From the NCBI GenBank assembly GCA_001013295.1, contig LAZY01000029.1, positions 1 to 64,000 on the forward strand: a stretch of DNA of 64,000 nt. Direction: 5' to 3'. Origin of the DNA: Chryseobacterium indologenes. Its GTDB lineage: Bacteria; Bacteroidota; Bacteroidia; Flavobacteriales; Weeksellaceae. Positions 8,919-18,159 of this stretch are shown here, piece after piece (position 1 is the first letter of the stretch; each line of letters starts with the position of its first letter). Under the pieces are notes generated by a model, which saw nothing but the letters and a program-made list of their open reading frames with translations, made no database searches and was not told the origin of the DNA. The position numbers and the translations under genes are program-made.

Positions 8919-10343
8919 ATGATTTTAAAAATGAAAATTAAAAATATAGCATATATCGCCTTCATTTCAGGAACGGCAATTTCGTGTAAGGTTCAGAAAT
9001 ACGAGCGGCCTGAAGTGAAGATGCCTGAAGCTTTCAGAAGCGACAGCACGGTGGCGGAACCCAATGAAAATATGGCTAAGATCAGCTATAAAGATTTTTT
9101 CAAAGATCCTGTTCTGGTAGGTTTGATCGATAAAGCCATGGTGCAGAATAATGACCTGCAGATTGCTTTAAAACAGATCGAATTTGCTTCATTGGCCTAT
9201 AATCAGAGCAAATGGGGAAATGTTCCTGTCATCAGTGCCGGAGCTAATGCCAATATCAACCGTCCTTCGGATAACAGTATGAACGGAATGATGGCCGGAC
9301 AGTTTATGGGAAAAAGGTATATGGAAGATTATACGGCATCGGTGAATATTTCCTGGGAAGCGGATATTTGGGGGAAGATCAGAGGAAGAAAAGAGCAGGC
9401 GCTGGCAGAATATCTTAAAACTCAGGAAGCAGGAAAAGTCGTAAAAACGCAGCTTGTAGCCACTGTAGTGCAGGGGTATTATAATCTGCTGATGCTGGAT
9501 ACCCAATTGGAGATTACAAAATCCAATTTGATCTATGCCGATAACACCCTGAAATTCCTGACGAAACAACAAGAACTCGGTTTGACGACGGCTTTGGCAG
9601 TACAGCAGCAGGAAATTGTAAAAGATCAGATCCTTAAATCAATTCCGGCTATAGAAAGTTCTGTTACCATTCAGGAAAATGCTCTAAGTCTACTGACGGG
9701 CTCTATGCCTGGTAAGATTGAAAGAAGTGCAAGCCTGAATACGGTACAGTCTCCGGATCATATTTCGGCTGGATTTCCGTCTGAATTATTGAGTTACAGA
9801 CCTGATGTGAAAACAGCTGAACTAGAGGTAAGAAAAAGTGCCGCTGCTATTCATATTGCCAAAATGAATATGTATCCTTCCCTGAATATTACCGCACAGG
9901 GCGGAGTGAATGCTTTCCAGGTCAGTCAGTGGTTCAGTATTCCCGGGTCTCTTTTCGGGATGGCTGCCGGAGCGATTGCACAGCCTATTTTGAATGGTAA
10001 GCAACTGAAAACACAGTACGAACAATCAAAAGTACTGGCTGATCAGGCGGAAATGGGTTTTAAGCAATCTGTTTTGAAAGCGGTAGGAGAGGTGTCTGAT
10101 GCTTTGGTGCAGATTCAAAAGTTGGAAGAACAGCAGAAAATTGCTGAAGGACTGGCTGTAAAATCAGGAGAAGCTGTAAAGAAAGCTGATTTGTTATTCA
10201 AATACAATTCTGCCACTTATGTAGAGGTCATTATAGCACAAAGCAATAAGTTACAGGCAGAACTGGAACTGGCTTCTCTGAAAGCTCAGCGACTGAATGC
10301 GATAACGGCGCTTTACCGATCTGTAGGTGGCGGATGGCAATAA
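8919..10343 (+). CDS. RND efflux outer-membrane lipoprotein channel (OprM/NodT type)
   Basis: A 474-residue TolC-family channel with a lipoprotein signal (lipobox ending at C23) and two repeats of the outer-membrane-factor fold with long Gln/Ala-rich coiled coils. It contains the typical SWEADIWGKIRGRKEQALAEY, and a second repeat beginning LLSYRPDVKTAELEVRKSAA. It forms the exit duct of the tripartite pump. Two starts are possible, 8919 and 8931 (MKIKN), and both keep the signal. An intrinsic terminator follows at 10348. Confidence 0.95.
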   Translation: MILKMKIKNIAYIAFISGTAISCKVQKYERPEVKMPEAFRSDSTVAEPNENMAKISYKDFFKDPVLVGLIDKAMVQNNDLQIALKQIEFASLAYNQSKWGNVPVISAGANANINRPSDNSMNGMMAGQFMGKRYMEDYTASVNISWEADIWGKIRGRKEQALAEYLKTQEAGKVVKTQLVATVVQGYYNLLMLDTQLEITKSNLIYADNTLKFLTKQQELGLTTALAVQQQEIVKDQILKSIPAIESSVTIQENALSLLTGSMPGKIERSASLNTVQSPDHISAGFPSELLSYRPDVKTAELEVRKSAAAIHIAKMNMYPSLNITAQGGVNAFQVSQWFSIPGSLFGMAAGAIAQPILNGKQLKTQYEQSKVLADQAEMGFKQSVLKAVGEVSDALVQIQKLEEQQKIAEGLAVKSGEAVKKADLLFKYNSATYVEVIIAQSNKLQAELELASLKAQRLNAITALYRSVGGGWQ

Positions 10344-10347
10344 AGTA

Positions 10348-10388
10348 AAACCGAATCTGCTTCGTCTTTAATGATGAAGCAGGTTTTT
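10348..10388 (+). terminator. Intrinsic terminator of the efflux operon
   Basis: A stem CTGCTTC (10357-10363) / GAAGCAG (10376-10382), extended by AACC/GGTT with a bulge, is followed by five T. It ends 14 bp before the next ATG, so the DUF2652 gene may be reached by read-through. Confidence 0.65.
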
Positions 10389-10402
10389 AATCCATTATCA
10401 TT

Positions 10403-10954
10403 ATGAAAACAAATATACAAGAGGGCATCATTCTTATTCCGGATTTCAGCGGATTTACAGAATTTGTATTCAATACGAAGCTGTATACCGGAGAGTATAT
10501 TGTACGGCAGTTGCTTTCTACACTGATTGATGTGAATGATCAGTATTTTGAAATTTCTGAGATTGAGGGGGATGCCATTTTATTTTACCGTTATGATGAT
10601 AACCCGTCTTATCAAAGTATCTCACGGATACTCTGGAAAATGAGAACTGCATTCAACAGGAAGATTGCGGAACTCAGCAAAAGTTTAAGTACAACTATTG
10701 ATCTGTCACTCAAATTTATTGTTCATTATGGCTCATTTTCACAGTATAATATCGGGAACTTCAGAAAATTATACGGAAAAACAATTGTGGAGGCGCATCA
10801 GCTATTGAAAAACGGAGTGGCAGAGCAGCCTTCCTATGCGCTTTTCAGTAATTCATTTCTGGAGAACAGTCAGCATAAAGAACCAGATTTTAATAAGGAT
10901 AAATTTCATCTGCCTGAAGTAGGGGTTATCCATTATTTTGAAAGTATAAACTAG
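10403..10954 (+). CDS. DUF2652 family protein (nucleotide-cyclase-like fold)
   Basis: A 183-residue soluble protein recognised as DUF2652 from its opening IILIPDFSGFTEFVFN and the strand-loop EIEGDAILFYRYDD. These two blocks resemble the metal-binding parts of class III nucleotidyl cyclase domains (IxxDxxGFT and EGDAxLA). The substrate-specifying residues cannot be assigned, so cyclase activity is not claimed. It follows the efflux operon in the same direction, separated by the terminator. A strong terminator ends it at 10999. Confidence 0.75.
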   Translation: MKTNIQEGIILIPDFSGFTEFVFNTKLYTGEYIVRQLLSTLIDVNDQYFEISEIEGDAILFYRYDDNPSYQSISRILWKMRTAFNRKIAELSKSLSTTIDLSLKFIVHYGSFSQYNIGNFRKLYGKTIVEAHQLLKNGVAEQPSYALFSNSFLENSQHKEPDFNKDKFHLPEVGVIHYFESIN

Positions 10955-10998
10955 CCTATTTTTTAATATTATTCCTTGTAAATTTGCTATTGCTAGTG

Positions 10999-11025
10999 GC
11001 CCGGGTGAGATCCGGGCTTTTTTTT
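10999..11025 (+). terminator. Intrinsic terminator
   Basis: A perfect GCCCGG / CCGGGC stem (10999-11004 and 11012-11017) with a GTGAGAT loop is followed by eight T. Confidence 0.85.
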
Positions 11026-11270
11026 GTTGTATGGGATAATTTTCTTTAAATAAATTTAAATTATGAATAAAATGTTCTTTTGGTTTATTCGTTGTGAATA
11101 AATTTAAAAAATAACATATTTTGTGATGCTGTTTTTGTTGTTTTTGAATTTATGTTAAGTTGAAATATTTCTACATTGCTGGTCTATAGAGGATTATTTA
11201 TATTTTTTTTACAAATTGGTGTAACAAATCTGCCGTATAAGTGGTCTTATAGAAAAAACTATAATTTCAC
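11026..11270 (+). other. AT-rich upstream region of the TonB receptor gene
   Basis: This stretch holds no gene. A 12-bp direct repeat AATAAATTTAAA occurs at 11049-11060 and 11097-11108, 48 bp apart, and could be a regulator site, although the words are of low complexity. No TAnnTTTG box stands out before the ATG at 11271. Confidence 0.35.
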
Positions 11271-13436
11271 ATGAAAATAATCTTATTTCCAATAGCAATA
11301 TTAACAGGTTCTTTAGCACTGGCTCAGACTCAGGCTGCGAAAGATACTGTAAAGGCTCAGGCAAAAGAAATAGAGGGCGTTACCCTTGTTGCCAGAAAGC
11401 CTACAGTAGAGTCTAAAATAGACAGAACCGTTTTTAATGTAGCCAATAGTTCTATTGTGGCTGGAAATACAACCTGGGATGTTCTCAGAATGACCCCTTT
11501 AGTAAGTATTGATAATAATGATGCTGTAAAAGCAGAAGGACAAACCGTAACGGTGTATATCAATGACAGAAAATCTGTTTTCACAGGAAAAGAACTGAAA
11601 GAGTACCTTAAGACCATTCCTGCAGATAACCTGATGAAGATTGAGGTGATCACCAGCCCGTCTTCACGCTATGAAACTTCCGGATCCGTAATCAATATTG
11701 TACTGAAAAAGAGAGATGATGAAGGACTGAAAGGAAGCATCTCACTGAACAACAGACAGAGTACCAAAAACTCACAATATACGAATTTCAATCTTAATTA
11801 TCATAAGAAAGGTTTCACCCAAACCTTTATCGGAAGTTATAGTGACGGATTTTATGTTCAGAAAAGCGAAACTACGGATACCCGATATAAAAATAACAAG
11901 ATCACCCAGTTCAGCATGCAAAATGAGATGAGAAATCAAAGTCCTTCTCTTTCTTCTACTTCAGAATTTGAGATCAATGAAAAGAATAATATCGGATTAG
12001 TTGTAGAGTATTCTCAAAACCGAAGTTTATCTTTTGCAGAGTCAGATGGGAGTTTATCTATGGATGGTGTGCTGCAGGATGCTTTCCATCAGACTCAGAA
12101 TACATGGGGATTCAGCCGTAACCTGGGAACCAATGCATTTTATAAATACTACGATAAGGAAAAAAATAGAATTCTAGATGTTAATTTAGGAAGCAATTAT
12201 TCGAGCTATAATAATGATAATTTAATTGACAAGCAGGGAATGACCAAAAACCAGCAGCTGGGAATCATTAACAGCAATGAGATGCGTAATTATTACCTGA
12301 AAGTGGATTATACGCAGCCACTGGGTAAGTCCGGGGGAACTATTGAAGTAGGAGGGAAAACAGAATTGAATAATCATGTTATTCCCAACAGTCTTTATGG
12401 AACCAGTTTAAATGACCCCGGTTCAGAGTTTTATTCCCTTTCCAAAAATGATCTGTTTCATTATGAAGATAAGTTAGGTTCCTTATATGCGAATTACAGC
12501 AAAACCTTTTTTAAGAAACTGGAAACTAGGATCGGAATCCGCTATGAGTATATCGATTATAAAGTAAGACAGGATGTGGCAGGTACGGAAAGAAAAGATT
12601 CATATGGAAGTTTCCTTCCCAATTTATTACTGAAATATAGCTTTTCAGACAAATTTGATTTGAGCCTTACCTATAACCGCAGCATCTGGAGACCATGGTA
12701 TGCGGAATTTAACCCTTTTCTTGTTCCTGAAATTAATGGAACCTATTCCAGAGGTAATTTATACTTAAATCCTAACCCGAACGACCGCCTTTATCTGAAA
12801 TTCGGGATTTTGAAGAAGTATTTTATTTCTGCAAGATATATGCATACCAATCAGGATTACTGGACAACGTATGTGACGGAGAACGGAAGAACGGTTTCAT
12901 TACCAGGGAACTTCGATGGAAAGGTTGAAAAATATTACCTTTTTGCGAATACCAATCAGAATTTCCTGAAAAATAAGCTGAACGTTAATGCCGGATTCGG
13001 ATGGTACTATATTAATAATAAAGACTTTAATGAGAAGAACCAGTTAGGGGCTAGGGATTATATCAGCTACTGGGGAGCTTCTGCCAATGTATCTTATACC
13101 AACCTTTTCAATAAAAACATTAACCTGAGTGCCTGGGTGGAGCTTGCCAACCAGAATAACGGGAATTCATATGCCAATAATACCAATGTTTTCCATAATA
13201 TTTCGGTCACCAAAATATTCCCGAAAACTCAGATGGAGCTAAGTATGCAGCTGATGAATATTTTCAAAAGACCTTATGGTGATAATACGACTTACAGCCA
13301 GGACGGAACTTTCAGAGACTATTCAAAATGGGACTGGTACGGTGTTTCTCTTACTTTCGTAAAACGTTTCGGAAACCAGAAGGTGAAAGAAAATACCAAA
13401 ACCGATGTAGAGAAAAATTCCGGAGGTGGAAAATAA
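11271..13436 (+). CDS. TonB-dependent receptor, outer-membrane beta-barrel family
   Basis: A 721-residue outer-membrane protein with a Sec signal peptide (MKIILFPIAILTGSLALAQ). A plug domain follows (about 35-140), with the order EIEGVTLVARKP, TWDVLRMTPLVSIDNND and EVITSPSSRYETSGSVINI. The rest is a barrel rich in Tyr/Asn beta strands, ending in an amphipathic strand. It lacks the carboxypeptidase-like N-terminal domain of SusC-type receptors and belongs to the 'outer membrane beta-barrel 3' type of plug proteins. No SusD partner lies beside it. The substrate is unknown; siderophore, peptide or glycan are all possible. Confidence 0.9.
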   Translation: MKIILFPIAILTGSLALAQTQAAKDTVKAQAKEIEGVTLVARKPTVESKIDRTVFNVANSSIVAGNTTWDVLRMTPLVSIDNNDAVKAEGQTVTVYINDRKSVFTGKELKEYLKTIPADNLMKIEVITSPSSRYETSGSVINIVLKKRDDEGLKGSISLNNRQSTKNSQYTNFNLNYHKKGFTQTFIGSYSDGFYVQKSETTDTRYKNNKITQFSMQNEMRNQSPSLSSTSEFEINEKNNIGLVVEYSQNRSLSFAESDGSLSMDGVLQDAFHQTQNTWGFSRNLGTNAFYKYYDKEKNRILDVNLGSNYSSYNNDNLIDKQGMTKNQQLGIINSNEMRNYYLKVDYTQPLGKSGGTIEVGGKTELNNHVIPNSLYGTSLNDPGSEFYSLSKNDLFHYEDKLGSLYANYSKTFFKKLETRIGIRYEYIDYKVRQDVAGTERKDSYGSFLPNLLLKYSFSDKFDLSLTYNRSIWRPWYAEFNPFLVPEINGTYSRGNLYLNPNPNDRLYLKFGILKKYFISARYMHTNQDYWTTYVTENGRTVSLPGNFDGKVEKYYLFANTNQNFLKNKLNVNAGFGWYYINNKDFNEKNQLGARDYISYWGASANVSYTNLFNKNINLSAWVELANQNNGNSYANNTNVFHNISVTKIFPKTQMELSMQLMNIFKRPYGDNTTYSQDGTFRDYSKWDWYGVSLTFVKRFGNQKVKENTKTDVEKNSGGGK

Positions 13437-13463
13437 TTCAAGATTTGTTAGATAAAAATGGGG

Positions 13464-13493
13464 AGCAGGTTTCAATGGGGAATCTGCTTTTTT
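13464..13493 (+). terminator. Intrinsic terminator of the TonB receptor gene
   Basis: A 10-bp RNA stem (13464-13473 with 13478-13488, allowing G-U pairs) with an AATG loop is followed by six T. Confidence 0.75.
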
Positions 13494-13570
13494 ATTTACT
13501 ATTTGTTGAAAAAATATGCAAGAGGATAATTATTAGATTTCAGCACAAAGAAAGCTGATTCGAATGTTTT

Positions 13571-13679
13571 ATTTTAGGAGGCAAAGAAGGACGACTTTGT
13601 TGCTGGTGAAGATTTGTGGATATGCATTCGCTTAGAAAGAATCAATGAAATTGATTCAACTCTTTGCTCCCTTGAAATA
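13571..13679 (+). repeat. MITE-like dispersed element, family 1
   Basis: This element has imperfect end repeats: ATTTTAGGAGGCAAAGA at the left, and at the right the inverse of ATTTCAAGGGAGCAAAGA. Inside is a perfect 8-bp hairpin GAATCAAT-GAA-ATTGATTC (13639-13657). Compare 39718-39832 and the inverted copy at 2290-2390. It lies in the 578-bp gap between the TonB receptor and the GH3 gene. Confidence 0.65.
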
Positions 13680-13793
13680 GTACAGGTTAACATAGAAATC
13701 TTTGCGTTAAAAATCTCCAGTAAATTAAGCAGATCTTAAAAATCGATGTACTCTTTTTAATCCTCGAAAAATTCTTCCATATACAAACTCTTA

Positions 13794-13923
13794 AACCATT
13801 AAGAGTATATTAAGTTGTTAAGGACTATTAAAAGACTATTTAAGATAGTCATTAATCAAACGACTTCATTCAAATATATTTGAAGCTTAACTTTTCTTAA
13901 AAACTTAAGCCTTCTTAATGGTT
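13794..13923. repeat. MITE-like element, family 2
   Basis: Bounded by the perfect inverted repeat AACCATTAAGA (13794-13804) / TCTTAATGGTT (13913-13923). Inside are the palindrome TTCAAATATATTTGAA (13869-13884), the hairpin GACTAT-TTAAG-ATAGTC, and several TTAAG words. No reading frame. A related element lies at 24407-24556, and a single end word at 39677-39687. Confidence 0.6.
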
Positions 13924-13925
13924 CA

Positions 13926-13955
13926 AAAAAACAGATCTCAAACTGAGACCTGTTT
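13926..13955 (-). terminator. Intrinsic terminator of the GH3 gene
   Basis: On the minus strand AAACAG-G-TCTCA / TGAGA-T-CTGTTT forms a stem with one mismatch and is followed by seven T. It lies 60 bp past the GH3 stop codon. Confidence 0.75.
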
Positions 13956-14014
13956 CAATTAATTCTACAAAATTAATTTCAGAACTTAATCACAAAGATT
14001 AAGCTTCTTATTTT

Positions 14015-16279
14015 CTATTGTAAGGTGAATTTCACCTTCGTTTTAATCGCATCAGAAGAATTTCCGATCAAAGCTTCAAAATCTCCCGGTTCAGCCACCC
14101 AATCGTGTTTGCCGGTATCAAAATAACTTAAAGCCGTTTTATCGATGGTGAAAGTCACTTCCTTCTGTTCTCCGGGATTCAGATAGACTTTTTCAAAACC
14201 TTTCAGTTCTTTTGCAGGGCGTGGAACAGATGATTTCAGATCACTAATATAAAGCTGGGCAACTTCGGCTCCTGCTTTCTTTCCGGTATTTTTAACTGTT
14301 ACTGTAAAGGTAATTTTATCATTCTGAGAAAGAGTTGTTTTATCAGCTTTTGCCTTTCCAAATTCAAATGTAGTATAGCTCAGTCCATGTCCGAAACTGA
14401 AAAGAGGTTTGATGTTTTTCGTGTCGTGCCAACGGTAACCTACCAATATTCCTTCATTATAGGTAATATTGATCGGATTTTTCTGATCTTTACCTTTTCC
14501 GGCAGCCAATTCATCTTTTTGTCCGGGATATTCTCCAAGTTGGTGAGCTGAGTTGTCTTCAAGTTTTACAGGGAAGGTGAACGGAAGTTTTCCTGAAGGA
14601 TTCGCATCACCTGCTAAGATAGACGCAATAGAGTTTCCGGCTTCAGAACCCAGATACCAGGACTGTAAAACAGTCGGAACTTCTTTGATCCAGGGCATTG
14701 CTACAGCATTTCCTGAAACCAGAACAACAGCCAGGTTTTTATTGGCTTTTGCAAGAGCAGAAATCACATGATCCTGATTATAGGGAAGTCCATAGCTTTT
14801 TCTGTCATTTCCCTCGCTGTCCTGGAAGTCAGCCTTATTCAGTCCGCCTACAAAAATTACATAATCTGATTTTTTGGCCAATTCCACAGCTTCATTCAGT
14901 AATTCAGCTTCAGAACGGGTATCTTTTAGATCCTGTCCGGATTTTACCCCATTGTATTCTCCTCCGATATCTCCTACATATCCTCTTGCATACTGTACAT
15001 CAGCCTGCTTCCCGAATCTGGATCTGATTCCGTCTAAAGGAAGCGTTTCATATTTTACTTTTAAAGAAGAAGAACCACCGCCGACTGTCATGATTTTGAT
15101 GGCATTTTCTCCGATAACCGCTATCTTTTTTGCTCTATTTATATCGATAGGAAGAACATTTCCCTGGTTTTTTAGCAGAACGATTCCTTCTTCCCCAATT
15201 TCTTTTGCAACAGCTTTATGCTCTTCAGAAGCAATATTTCCAAAAGGTTTGTTGCGGTTCATGGTCGTTTTGTAGGCAAGGCGAAGTAATCTGGTTACCT
15301 TATCATCAAGTTCTGTAGTCCCTACTTTTCCTGCTTTGATCAGATCGAGATAAGGTTTCGCCAGGTAATAGTTGTCATAGGCATTTTTCGTTCCGGCAGA
15401 AAGCCCGTTGGTCCATGATCCGAATTCAAGATCAAGCCCGTTGTGAATGGCATGTTCGGTATTGTTTACGGCTCCCCAGTCCGATACAACCACGCCTTTA
15501 TAGTTCCATTCCTTTTTTAAAATATCATTTAAAAGGTATTGATTCTGGCTGGCATATTGTCCTTTGTACATGTCATAAGCCCCCATGATCGTCCATGAGT
15601 CTCCTTCTGTTACCGCTGCTTTGAAAGGAGGAAGGTAAATTTCATACAAAGTTCTGTCGTCCACATTTACATTGCTGGTATGACGGAACATTTCCTGATT
15701 ATTGAGGGCAAAATGTTTCACAGAAGTGGCCACCCCATTAGACTGTACTCCTTTGATGTAGGGAACCACCATTTTTGAGGTCAGATAAGGATCTTCCCCC
15801 ATATATTCAAAGTTTCTTCCATTCAGGGGAGTTCTGTAAATGTTCACTCCAGGGCCCAGAAGAATATCTTTTTTTCTGTATCGGGCCTCTTCGCCTAATG
15901 CTTTACCATAGTTCCACGACATTTTCTTATTCCATGTTGCAGATAATGCAGTGAGGGCAGGGTAGGCGATAATAGAGTCGTTGGTCCATCCGGCCTGATC
16001 CCATTCGTCCCACATCACTTCAGGACGTACCCCGTGAGGGCCATCAGTGGTCCAGAATTCCGGAATTCCTAATCTTGGAACACCTGGTGAGCTGAACTTG
16101 GACTGTGCATGGAGCATGGCCACTTTCTCTTCCAGGGTCATTCTTGATAATGCATCCTGAATACGCTGTTCTACAGGTTTGGATTCATCTAAATAAACGG
16201 GTAGGGGAGTATTGGTCTGAGCCATATAAGAAGCAGAAATAAAGGTGAATAAACTTATGATGACGGTTTTCTTTAACAT
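14015..16279 (-). CDS. bglX: Periplasmic beta-glucosidase, GH3 (BglX type)
   Basis: A 754-residue secreted glycoside hydrolase with a signal peptide ending near residue 20 (SASYMAQ). The GH3 N-terminal barrel (about 35-330) carries the nucleophile D267 in VVVSDWGAV. The GH3 C-terminal domain (about 370-600) and a fibronectin III-like domain (about 660-745) follow in the usual order. Length and domain order match BglX, which splits terminal beta-linked glucose from oligosaccharides in the periplasm. The gene is alone, with its own terminator. The exact glycosidic specificity is not certain from sequence. Confidence 0.93.
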   Translation of the reverse strand: MLKKTVIISLFTFISASYMAQTNTPLPVYLDESKPVEQRIQDALSRMTLEEKVAMLHAQSKFSSPGVPRLGIPEFWTTDGPHGVRPEVMWDEWDQAGWTNDSIIAYPALTALSATWNKKMSWNYGKALGEEARYRKKDILLGPGVNIYRTPLNGRNFEYMGEDPYLTSKMVVPYIKGVQSNGVATSVKHFALNNQEMFRHTSNVNVDDRTLYEIYLPPFKAAVTEGDSWTIMGAYDMYKGQYASQNQYLLNDILKKEWNYKGVVVSDWGAVNNTEHAIHNGLDLEFGSWTNGLSAGTKNAYDNYYLAKPYLDLIKAGKVGTTELDDKVTRLLRLAYKTTMNRNKPFGNIASEEHKAVAKEIGEEGIVLLKNQGNVLPIDINRAKKIAVIGENAIKIMTVGGGSSSLKVKYETLPLDGIRSRFGKQADVQYARGYVGDIGGEYNGVKSGQDLKDTRSEAELLNEAVELAKKSDYVIFVGGLNKADFQDSEGNDRKSYGLPYNQDHVISALAKANKNLAVVLVSGNAVAMPWIKEVPTVLQSWYLGSEAGNSIASILAGDANPSGKLPFTFPVKLEDNSAHQLGEYPGQKDELAAGKGKDQKNPINITYNEGILVGYRWHDTKNIKPLFSFGHGLSYTTFEFGKAKADKTTLSQNDKITFTVTVKNTGKKAGAEVAQLYISDLKSSVPRPAKELKGFEKVYLNPGEQKEVTFTIDKTALSYFDTGKHDWVAEPGDFEALIGNSSDAIKTKVKFTLQ

Positions 16280-16361
16280 AATGCCTTTCTATTTGATTGA
16301 AAACAAAAATAAAGAAAATTTTTTATTATCTCAAATTGAGAAAATAAATTTTTAAAGATAA

Positions 16362-16385
16362 AAAAACTGCCCGCTTATTGGCAGA
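16362..16385 (-). terminator. Intrinsic terminator of the met transporter operon
   Basis: On the minus strand CTGCC-N8-GGCAG is followed by seven T. It stands about 110 bp after the metQ stop and before the GH3 start. Confidence 0.55.
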
Positions 16386-16496
16386 CAGTTTTACTGTTGT
16401 ATATTTTTATTGGTAAGAGCAGATAAGAAGAGGATTATAAAAGTAAATCCATTTTCACTCATCCTTCTCCCTCATGCTCTCAAACGCTGTTACCCA

Positions 16497-17306
16497 TCAG
16501 TCCCATCCTTTTACAGCTCCTCCTTTGAAAACTTCCAGAGCTTTCTTTTCCACTTCCGGAGACTCGTAGGCTTTGACAAAATTTTTGACTTTCTGACTGT
16601 TCTTATTGTCCTGTCTGGCAACGATCACATTCACATAAGGAGAATCTTTATCTTCAACAAGGATACCCTGTTTTTTCTGATCTAGGCCAGCCTGAGCAGC
16701 AAAATTGTTATTGATTATACCAACCACAACATCTCTGTCGTCCAGAACTCTTGGGATCTGGGCTCCTTCAATCTCCATGATCTTAAGCTGTTTCGGATTT
16801 CCTGTAATATCCGTTACTTTTGGCAGCAATCCGACACCATCTCTCAGTTTCAGCAGGCCGTTTTTCTGTAAAAGAAGCAAAGAACGTCCTCCGTTGGTAG
16901 GGTCATTGGGAATCACAATCGTATTGCCTTCCTGCAGTTGGCTGATATTAGTAATCTTTTTGGAATACGCTACAATAGGGTAGACAAATGTATTTCCTAC
17001 AGGCACAAGCTTATAGCCTCTCTGTTTTGACTGTTCCGTCAGATAAGGAATATGCTGAAATGCATTGGCGTCAATATCTCCGTTGGTTAATGCCTCATTA
17101 GGAACTACATAATCATTGAATGGGATAAGTTCCACTTCCAGATTGTATTTATCCTTAGCTACTTTTTTGGCCACTTCAGCCACCTCCTGTTCCGGACCAT
17201 AAGTGATTCCCACGCGGATAAAGTTCGGATCATCTTTTCTTCCCGAACAGGCACTGAATAGCAATACTCCAGCAGCTAGCAGACCAAAAATTTTTATTTT
17301 TTTCAT
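16497..17306 (-). CDS. metQ: Methionine ABC transporter substrate-binding lipoprotein MetQ
   Basis: A 269-residue NlpA/MetQ-family lipoprotein with signal and lipobox (LLFSA-C20). It has the family core: IRVGITYGPEQEVAEVAKKV, ELIPFNDYVVPNEALTNGDI and NAFQHIPYL. It binds methionine in the periplasm and delivers it to MetNI. It is the last gene of the minus-strand run EamA, metN, metI, metQ. It is set off from metI by 196 bp of purine/pyrimidine-biased DNA that shows no gene. Confidence 0.95.
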   Translation of the reverse strand: MKKIKIFGLLAAGVLLFSACSGRKDDPNFIRVGITYGPEQEVAEVAKKVAKDKYNLEVELIPFNDYVVPNEALTNGDIDANAFQHIPYLTEQSKQRGYKLVPVGNTFVYPIVAYSKKITNISQLQEGNTIVIPNDPTNGGRSLLLLQKNGLLKLRDGVGLLPKVTDITGNPKQLKIMEIEGAQIPRVLDDRDVVVGIINNNFAAQAGLDQKKQGILVEDKDSPYVNVIVARQDNKNSQKVKNFVKAYESPEVEKKALEVFKGGAVKGWD

Positions 17307-17329
17307 TCTTTTTTATTTAAAGGGTTTTG

Positions 17330-17510
17330 GGGTGGAGGAGGCGAAGAAAGCTGATATGGCCGAGAAAGTGAAGAGGCGAAATTGTAAAATTGCAAATGGG
17401 TGAAGAAGATAAAAAGATCGATGAAATTAATCTCATACTCAATAACCCTCTTACTCTCAAACTTTCCAACTTTCAAATTTGCATCTGGAATTTCAAACTC
17501 TACTACCTGT
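17330..17510. repeat. Purine-rich then pyrimidine-rich intergenic tract
   Basis: The left part (17330-17420) is purine-rich on the plus strand, with words such as GGCGAAGAAAGCTGA and GGCGAAATTG. The right part (17440-17500) is pyrimidine-rich. The words match, in opposite orientation, the tract at 3300-3450. It sits between metI and metQ and could form a long weak hairpin in the operon mRNA. Confidence 0.5.
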
Positions 17511-18159
17511 GATCAAAACTTTTTGACAACCTGTCTCCTATAAACTGTATGATGAATACAAGAAGAACAAGTAAGATCAGAACAGTATTCATAATGACAA
17601 TATCATATCCTATATATCCGTACTGGTATCCAACCTGTCCAAGTCCGCCAGCACCTACAGCACCTCCCATTGCAGAGTATCCTACAAGGGTAATCAGCGT
17701 AATGGTTGCATTATTAACTAAAGAAGGAAGAGCCTCAGGAAGCAAAACTTTTCTGATAATCTGTAATGGTGAAGCTCCCAGAGCTCTTGCAGTTTCTATA
17801 AGACCGTGAGGAACTTCAATAAGGCTGTTCTCCACAAGTCTTGCAATAAACGGGGCTGCACCTACGCTCAGTGGAACCAAAGCTGCATTCACTCCAATAG
17901 ATGTTCCGGCCAATACTCTGGTAAAAGGAATCATCCATACAATCAGAATAATAAAAGGGATTGCACGGAAAATATTAACCAGAATGGATAGACTTCTATG
18001 ATAGAAAGCATTTTCCAGCAGTTGTCCTTTTCTCGTTAAAAACAGCAAAATCCCAACCGGAAGTCCCAGTACAAAACCAAAAAATCCCGACAGAAATGTC
18101 ATATAAACCGTTTCCCAGGTTCCTTTTGCCAAAAGGGCAATTACTGTATCACTAAGCAT
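17503..18159 (-). CDS. metI: Methionine ABC transporter permease MetI
   Basis: A 218-residue inner-membrane permease with five or so helices and the binding-protein-dependent transport signature EVPHGLIETARALGASPLQII. The MetI-type ending YIGYDIVIMNTVLILL is also present. It forms the channel with MetN. Its start overlaps the metN stop by 8 bp, so the two are translationally coupled. Confidence 0.95.
   Translation of the reverse strand: MLSDTVIALLAKGTWETVYMTFLSGFFGFVLGLPVGILLFLTRKGQLLENAFYHRSLSILVNIFRAIPFIILIVWMIPFTRVLAGTSIGVNAALVPLSVGAAPFIARLVENSLIEVPHGLIETARALGASPLQIIRKVLLPEALPSLVNNATITLITLVGYSAMGGAVGAGGLGQVGYQYGYIGYDIVIMNTVLILLVLLVFIIQFIGDRLSKSFDHR

Noticed and set aside
14553..15275. Several long plus-strand frames inside the GH3 gene
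   Set aside because: They are antisense shadows of a well-conserved GH3 protein with intact motifs, without own start signals.
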